From Culex pipiens pallens (taxonomy: Eukaryota; Arthropoda; Insecta; Diptera; Culicidae): DNA of 64,000 nucleotides. Below, in pieces: positions 58,338 to 64,000 of this stretch (position 1 is the first letter of the stretch; the number at the start of each line of letters is the position of its first letter). The position numbers and the translations under genes are program-made. The notes beneath the pieces are model-generated. The model did no database searches. It was not told the DNA's origin and saw only the letters and a program-made list of their open reading frames with translations. Where the stretch lies: contig NC_068938.1 of NCBI RefSeq assembly GCF_016801865.2, forward strand, positions 55,251,437 through 55,315,436, read 5' to 3'.

Positions 58338-59443
58338 CGCGGGGAAGTTAACTCGCGGGTAATTTGTTACACTTTAACCGTGAAAACGAACGATATAGAG
58401 AATTTGCAGCAAAGCTAAAAGACACTTGTCGCCACCTATGAACAAATAGCGTAAACCTATGATTTTTCGAAAAAATGTGTTTTTACCTTCAAAATCAACA
58501 TTTTTATTAAACTTACGCCAGATTCGGATGAGAAAAATTATTTCCAACAATTTGGTGTGCAACTTTCCAATATTCGTTTGATTTTTCTATGAGAAAATTG
58601 TAAATTTAGTAAAAGACAGTAATTCGAACTTTTTGGCAACAAAGTCTGTCATAAATCAATAAAAATGGTTGAATATTCGTTAACACATCTGTTATCAACT
58701 ATATCACTGTTTATTTCATTGATATATATGGGGAAACTAATTTTTTCGTGTTCTGAAACATGTTTTTTAAAGAAAAAGTTCACAAATTTTTGCGCGCCCA
58801 AAAATTGATGTTCATTATTCTGAAGCAAAAAATTTTTCTCGTCTTTTGCAACCAGTTTCATTAAGATTGATGCAGGGAATCATGAGAAATAAGCGATTTT
58901 GTTCTTCAATCCAGCAGAAAGGAATACCATTTTTGGCAAGTAACCTCATTTTGGCGCCACCTACATTTGAAACACAGTCGCGCTGCAAAACCTCAATCCG
59001 CGGAGCACCAAAACACTTGCTGTTGGTGGCTGCAGTGTTACCAGCTCGATGATTCTTTCATACTGTGTACTAATGCAATGTACTAATGGTTGGAGTGGTT
59101 GGTTGCCAAAGCTGATGATGTCCAGTATTTCTGAAGAATTGAAAATGGTGACGACAAACTTGGTCGAGTAATCTGTATCTGTAATCTGTAATACTTTTGA
59201 TACATTTGAAATTATTTCGCCTTTTCATCACAAATAAAACAAACTGTTTCAAAAACCATGTTTTAATGAAGATGATACCCATCTTTTGTTTATAACTTAT
59301 CCTTATCACCGCTCTTTTCTTATATTTAATCTTAGTCCGCACACAATTTTGCAACTTCGCAACACAACCTGAAGAGTAACCCAAATCGTTTCCAGAATTT
59401 CAACAAAACGCATTAAAATTGCAAATGTAGCGTAAATGAGCGA

Positions 59444-59451
59444 TATAAATA
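59444..59451 (+). promoter_or_regulatory. TATA box of gene F
   Basis: TATAAATA, 50-57 bases before the start codon at 59501, implying a short 5' UTR of roughly 25 nt. It lies about 390 bp from the 5' end of the half-LINE. Confidence 0.55.
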
Positions 59452-59500
59452 AAGGAGTCCTACAATTCCGCTTGATAACGTTTAGAGCCTCACAGTCGAC

Positions 59501-60612
59501 ATGAACTCGTTTTTGGGTAGCTTCTTAGTGTTGATATTTTTATTCCTAGTCGTTGAAGGTAGGTTGATAGTTCTTTCACTGTTTAATTGAGTTCTCATGT
59601 TACTTTTTTTTAATTGCCACGTCCTAGGGCAACGGGTAGCACAGAAAAGTAAGTTTTTTTTTGTATTAAAAACGTGAAAAAAATATTAACCAAAATCCCT
59701 GCCCAGAATGTGCTGAATACCAAGCGCAGAATCTTGCCAGAGCGATTCTTTCCCCGACCGAACCAGCCAAACCCGTCGGAGAGTTCTACGGCGTACAGCT
59801 GCCCGATAGACTTCTCGGGGATCACCAGCCCAACTTTGGCGAGTTCCCTCACTCGGTTCTGCTAGGATGGCCAACGCCCGATAGCCCGAACCAGTACGAG
59901 CTGCCGTGTGGTGGAGCCCTGATCAGCGACCGCTACGTCCTCACAGCAGCTCATTGTCTGCGCCAGGAGCACCCGACCGTGGCGAGGTTTGGAGAGTACA
60001 GCATCCTGACCGACGACGGTGACCAGGTTGATGTACAGGTTGAGTCCGTGGTGGTTCATCCGGAGTACGACCCTGGCACCGTGTACAACGATATCGCTCT
60101 GGTTAAGCTGAGCGAACCCGTGACCTTTACCCAATTAATCCATCCGGCCTGCTTGTGGACGGAGCATAACCTCAACGTTTCCAAGCTGGTTGGGCTTGGT
60201 TTTGGACAGTACGATTTGCTCGGTAAGATCCCCCCACCCCCCTGAATCAAACATACGAGTGTCTCGAGAATCTCTCCCCCCCTTCGCAGAAGGTGACGTC
60301 CCGGACTTGATGAAGAAGGTAACGCTAGACCTGCTAGACGATCGCATGTGTGAGCAACAGTACGGCAGCCTGGAGAAGTTCCCCCGCGGAATCGTCGCCA
60401 GTCAGCTGTGCCTCGGGGGAAACGACCGGCACGCGGATGTCTGCCTGGGAGATTCGGGATCGCCGGTGCAGATTCGGACCGAGCCGGCCAGTCCGACGTA
60501 CCACGTAGTGGCAGTGACGTCAACGTTGCTGTGTGACGCCCGGGAGTCGCCGTCGGTTTACACGCGGGTTGCCAGCTACGTCGAGTGGATTGAGGGTGTT
60601 GTTTGGGGTTGA
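59501..60612 (+). CDS. Protease F: CLIPC-like serine protease lacking an activation site
   Basis: Predicted secreted 305-residue protein. Exons: 59501-59558 (signal peptide MNSFLGSFLVLIFLFLVVE), microexon 59628-59648 (21 nt, GQRVAQK), 59707-60222 and 60290-60612; all introns GT-AG, phase 1. Linker KCAEY (Cys28). The region that should carry Cys-x-KTVDLIVGG reads EFYGVQLPDRLLGDHQPNFG, so both the activation site and the propeptide Cys partner are gone. Triad His109 (VLTAAHC), Asp155 (VYNDIAL), Ser254 (CLGDSGSP) and S1 Asp248 are intact, and Gly193 is kept, unlike gene C. It may be a constitutively zymogen-like or regulatory protein. The closest local relative is gene C. AATAAA at 60652-60657. 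TATA box upstream. Confidence 0.9.
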
Positions 60613-60860
60613 ATTTTGAAGATTGTTTATACTTTTTTATGATATGCATTTAATAAAAATATAATTTTTGGGCCGATGTGGAAGATATAGCGACATTGAC
60701 TATGAAAAATCAAGTTTTTTTTTCAAATAAACTTATCTCCGTGACACATTTTTATCATAGGCTAAAAGTTTCCTTTTTTGATAAAAAACATAAAAAACTG
60801 TGAAATAAATTAAAACTTTTTTTTTTCTTGATTTTCCTCATCATTTTCTACCACTTGCTG

Positions 60861-61115
60861 TACTGCCCATGTTCGCATAAATGTCCCATATGCAAAAACA
60901 GCAAGCTGAGAAAAACGCATTTGAAGCTTGTCCCATACATAAGGCTACGTGTTAAGTTTTCGCGAAAAAACTGGATTTCTTCCTGATTTCTAGAACAAAG
61001 TACTGGATGTTATAGGCTCTTCCGAAAGAACACACAATTTTGAACCAAACTGCTTCAATAACTCGAAATCGATGAAAATGCAATATGGGACATCTATGCG
61101 ATCAGGGGCAGTGTA
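60861..61115. mobile_element. MITE, ACTGCCC / TCGCATAAATGTCCC family
   Basis: Ends TACTGCCCATGTTCGCATAA and the inverse GCGATCAGGGGCAGTGTA. The interior includes GCTGAGAAAAACGCATTTGA and GAACCAAACTGCTTCAATAA, in inverse orientation to 12542-12792. TA at both ends may be the target duplication. Confidence 0.8.
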
Positions 61116-61203
61116 GCTTGCTCAAATCGTGAAACATACTGATGAAACTTTAAAAAGTACGATTCTCGATTTGGTTTAAACTTTGTGGGATTCTTCCCTG
61201 TTA

Positions 61204-61836
61204 CAGTCATCCCTCATATACGGAACAGATTACGGATCAGCCAATGTTCAACAAATCGATAATTGAACATAATGATTTGCTTTTACCTTCATGTGAAAGC
61301 TTTTCTTGCGATCTTTCGATTGATGTATAGACCGGCTGTACATTTTTACATTTTATATCAAGTTTTCAAAGAAAAACATTGACCCTTGAAATCCACAAAT
61401 TCGGAACACTTTTTTCTTACGATGTAAACAAACTTTTTTTTCTCTCCAGGAGTACATATTTTTTACAAAATAATAACTTTGCACTCTGAAACCAATAAAA
61501 CTCATGCTTAGTAATGTTTTATGAATGGTCTGATAACTTTTTTGTAAAAATATCAGTTAAATTCAGGTGTTCCACAATTGTGGGAGACACAATAACATCC
61601 CACAATCATGAAACAGGCAATTTGGAGGCAGTGTTTTGGTGCTCTGGATAAAATAGTCTTGAAATGCAGTTTTTGCTTAAAAAGTATTACTTTTACTAGT
61701 GAAATAGCAAGATAATGTCCAAATAAAGGCCCTAAAAATAGCAGGGTTGACAGAAAACTTGCATTTTGCATTCTATTGACAAATTACCACAAAAGTGTTC
61801 CGAATTTGTGGGTGTTCCGAATATGTGGGATGACTG
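61204..61836. mobile_element. MITE, TACAGTCATCCC family, copy 2
   Basis: TIRs CAGTCATCCCTCATATACGG and inverse ending GGGATGACTG, with TA on both sides. It is collinear with copy 1 (54338-54976) along the full length, with scattered substitutions and small indels. It lies about 590 bp after the gene F stop codon. Confidence 0.88.
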
Positions 61837-61847
61837 TACCAAAGAAG

Positions 61848-62590
61848 CAACTTTGTGTCATTGGTTCATCCTGCAAGGCTCCATACAGTTTTGGCAAATC
61901 TGTAACTCATGAAGGAATTTGTTGATTTTTTATTTTTTTAATTTGTTTTAGGGGACAAAAAAAATTGGTTTAAAAATATCGAAAAACCGGAGCATTATCC
62001 AGTTGCAAATTTAATTTTAATTCAAATACTTAAGTCAACATATTTTTTTGGCTAAAATTTCTTGTATTGGGATGATTCTGTTGCTGGCTGAAAAACTCTT
62101 TCATAATGAATAAAGAAAAGAAAGATCTAAAATTTCTCTTTCTCTTTCAAAAAACTTTTGATTTTTTTTAAATCATAATTTAGCGGCAACTTTGTTGTGC
62201 ATACTTCTATGGCTCAAAAGTTGTTGTTTGTTGTCCCCAAAAATATACAAGAAAAAATCAAAAATTAAAAAACGGCTTTAAAGAAATTGTTTTTCTTTGT
62301 AAAAGAAGGTGATTTCAAAAAAAAAAAAATACAAACTTTTTTCCGTGAACCTTATTTTTTTGCTGAAAAGTCCTTTGCAACATTTAAGACTTTGCCGAAG
62401 ATATCAAGTCGATCAGAAAAATTCTTCAAAATTACATATTATCGAATATTTACGTACCATTTTTGTATGAACAGCTGCAATTTGTATGGAGACTTTTATG
62501 GGTAAATCAATGCCACAAAAAGGCTTGTTTGGTCATAGGGAAGTCCCTCACAAAGTTTGAGCCGAATAAAAAAAAAATCAACAAAAAAAG
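61848..62590. repeat. Short degenerate copy of the CTGAGCAATTCTC palindrome family
   Basis: The left part has CCAAAGAAGCAACTTTGTGTC and the right part has GACTTTGCCGAAGATATCAA, then ACCATTTTTGTATGAACAGC and ATGGAGACTTTTATGGG. These are family landmarks in inverted arrangement. Arms are short and diverged. Confidence 0.55.
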
Positions 62591-62773
62591 GTTTGCTTAT
62601 ATTCCACCTCATACAGACACACTGCTTGAAACTAATTAAAAAAATACAAAACACAAACAATGTGTTGCACCAATCATTCCTGCTCAAACAAATTAATTCC
62701 CTGAGATATTCAGCCCCAACTCGTGCTCGAGAATCAACTTGAATAAATGCTCGGCCGGTTTTCCCCGCGCAGG

Positions 62774-62779
62774 TCAGTT
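62774..62779 (+). promoter_or_regulatory. Initiator of gene G
   Basis: TCAGTT fits the arthropod initiator consensus. A TATA-like AATAAATG lies about 26-34 bases upstream (62742-62749), and the start codon is 55 bases after the proposed +1. Confidence 0.45.
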
Positions 62780-62830
62780 TCTCGTTGGCACCCGGGAACT
62801 TCGCAACCCGTTAAGTCAGTATCAGCAGCG

Positions 62831-63965
62831 ATGTTATCGCCGTCGTTGTTTGCTCTGTTGGTCTTCGCCGCAAGTCTTCAAGTTCAAGGTTGGTGGGTTT
62901 TTGCATACATTTCGTTTTCAAATTAGAAAGTTAAATTGGTTGATTGCAGGTCAGCGGATTTCCCAGCGAAGTAAGTAGTCGGTTTTTGTTTGGGTGGTGT
63001 CGGTCTAGTTTGTGGCTAAAATTATCATATCTGATGGTACTAGAATGTGCAGAGTTCAAGGAGGAAACTAAACTGCTGAGCACCGGTATCGCGTTAACGC
63101 TGGATCCGGATCCGATCGTGTTCGAGTCGTTCAACTGCACCAAGTCGGTGGATTTGATCGTCGGTGGGGAGGATGTCAAGGCTGGAGAGTTCCCCCACCA
63201 GGTGTTGCTGGGTTGGAAGGTAGACCGAAACGGAACCCTGGTGAATGACTTCAAGTGTGGAGGGTCGTTAATTAGCGAGCGGTTCGTGCTGACCGCAGCG
63301 CACTGCCTGAAGTACGGAAGTCCGCAGATCGTGCGGCTGGGCGAGCTTGACTTGACGATCGAGTCGGACGAAGAGTTTGACGTGGGCATCGAGTACATCC
63401 GGAGGCACCCGGAGCATCGGTTCAAGTCTTCGTACCACGACATCGCCCTCGTCAAGCTGAACCAAACGATTCCATTCTCGCACTTTGTTCGGCCGGCTTG
63501 TCTGTGGGACACGATCGCGATGAACGTGACGGCGGTGATCGCAACCGGTTTTGGAAACACCGAGTTCGAAGGTGTGTCGTAGCAGCTAAACCGGTTCGGT
63601 TGTTGCTGTTATACTCATTTATTTTATTTTATTGCCCAGGTGAGAAGATGTCCGACACTCTGCGCAAGGTGCAGCTGGATCTCCTAAGCCGTAGTGAGTG
63701 CGAAAAGCAATATCTGGGCACGCGCAACTTCGATGCCGGTGTTCAGGACAGTCAGCTGTGCATCGGAAGTGAACGAGAGGGACGGGACGCCTGCCAGGGT
63801 GATTCCGGTGGGCCGGTGCAGGTCATTACGGAACCCAAGGGTTGTACCTACCATGTGTTGGGAGTTACGTCGACGGGGGCAGCTTGCGGTATCGGACGAT
63901 CGCCGTCGATTTACACGAGGGTGGCTAGCTATATTGAATGGATCGAGAAGGAGGTGTGGGGGTGA
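62831..63965 (+). CDS. Protease G: clip-less CLIPC-like trypsin-type zymogen
   Basis: Predicted secreted protease of 310 residues. Exons: 62831-62888 (signal peptide MLSPSLFALLVFAASLQVQ), microexon 62950-62970 (21 nt, GQRISQR), 63044-63571 and 63640-63965; GT-AG, phase 1 throughout. Linker KCAEF (Cys28, Phe in place of Tyr). Cys58 and activation site SVDL/IVGG after Leu64. Triad His113, Asp159, Ser258 (CQGDSGGP); S1 Asp252. In the 215-228 region SPSIYTRV replaces the usual PGVYT, so the residue equivalent to Gly226 at the back of the S1 pocket appears to be Ser; B, D and E have Ala there. Complete in the window, 35 bp from its end; the 3' UTR and poly(A) signal lie mostly outside. Confidence 0.92.
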
Positions 63966-64000
63966 TCTCCAATATTAGAACAATAACACGAACAAGATAT

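Larger units (their letters stand above)
56439..59051 (-). mobile_element. Jockey-clade half-LINE (ORF1 only)
   Basis: A perfect 13-bp target duplication ATTCTTTCATACT (56426-56438 and 59052-59064) bounds the whole unit. On the minus strand: a 5' region of about 710 bp (59051-58338), ORF1 (58337-56734), a 3' UTR of about 295 bp, and a tail of TTGAA repeats. No ORF2 (endonuclease or reverse transcriptase) exists between ORF1 and the 3' UTR. Because intact-looking ends are flanked by one target duplication, the element integrated in this ORF2-less form or lost ORF2 cleanly afterwards. It separates genes E and F. Confidence 0.8.

Noticed and set aside
62757..62766. KappaB site GGTTTTCCCC upstream of gene G
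   Set aside because: It matches the core GGGW4CC on the minus strand but lies between the TATA-like and initiator elements, an unlikely place for an activator site.

Overview
The window looks like nuclear DNA from a culicine mosquito, most likely Culex. This is inferred from the intron-rich insect serine protease genes and the dense small transposons, tRNA-derived SINEs and long foldback repeats typical of these genomes. There is no bacterial or phage signature. The only host genes I can support lie in the right 27 kb.

Positions 1 to about 37,400 hold no recognisable host exon. They are AT-rich sequence packed with mobile DNA: a retroposed unit with 116-bp monomers (617-1344), a 164-bp satellite inside a foldback (1497-3607), a palindrome broken by a SINE (6708-8496), a 3.1-kb insertion with a 24-bp target duplication (11891-14989), a palindrome hosting a hAT element (16741-20088), a composite foldback (26357-27998), a GGGGAGAG-ended MITE (29224-30168), a hAT element carrying pieces of an HP1 gene in hairpin form (31501-33474), and a 1.94-kb near-perfect palindrome inside a SINE (33565-36043). 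The stretches between could be intergenic or introns of a gene whose exons lie outside.

From 37,482 to 63,965 lies a cluster of seven secreted S1 serine protease genes, here called A(+), B(-), C(-), D(+), E(+), F(+), G(+). All seven could be modelled from signal peptide to stop with phase-consistent splice junctions. Their catalytic domains resemble the CLIPC/snake family, but the clip domain is missing: a signal peptide runs straight into the linker that in CLIPC proteins carries a Cys-x-Glu-Tyr motif. Five genes place a seven-codon, 21-nt microexon between signal peptide and linker. B, D, E and G keep a zymogen site TVDL/IVGG (or SVDL/IVGG) with the P1 Leu usual for CLIPC enzymes. A, C and F have lost it, and C also has Thr in place of the oxyanion-hole Gly193. 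The cluster thus seems to combine activatable trypsin-like proteases with probable non-activatable or regulatory relatives. A role in haemolymph immune or developmental cascades is inference. A GATA motif one base from a perfect kappaB site upstream of gene D supports an immune link.

The cluster is itself invaded by transposons: a half-LINE of the Jockey clade encoding only ORF1 (56439-59051), paired TACAGTCATCCC MITEs after genes D and F, a CGTCGTGC MITE close upstream of genes B and D, and, between B and C, a three-level nested palindrome (42053-46529) and a second 164-bp satellite element (47909-50296).
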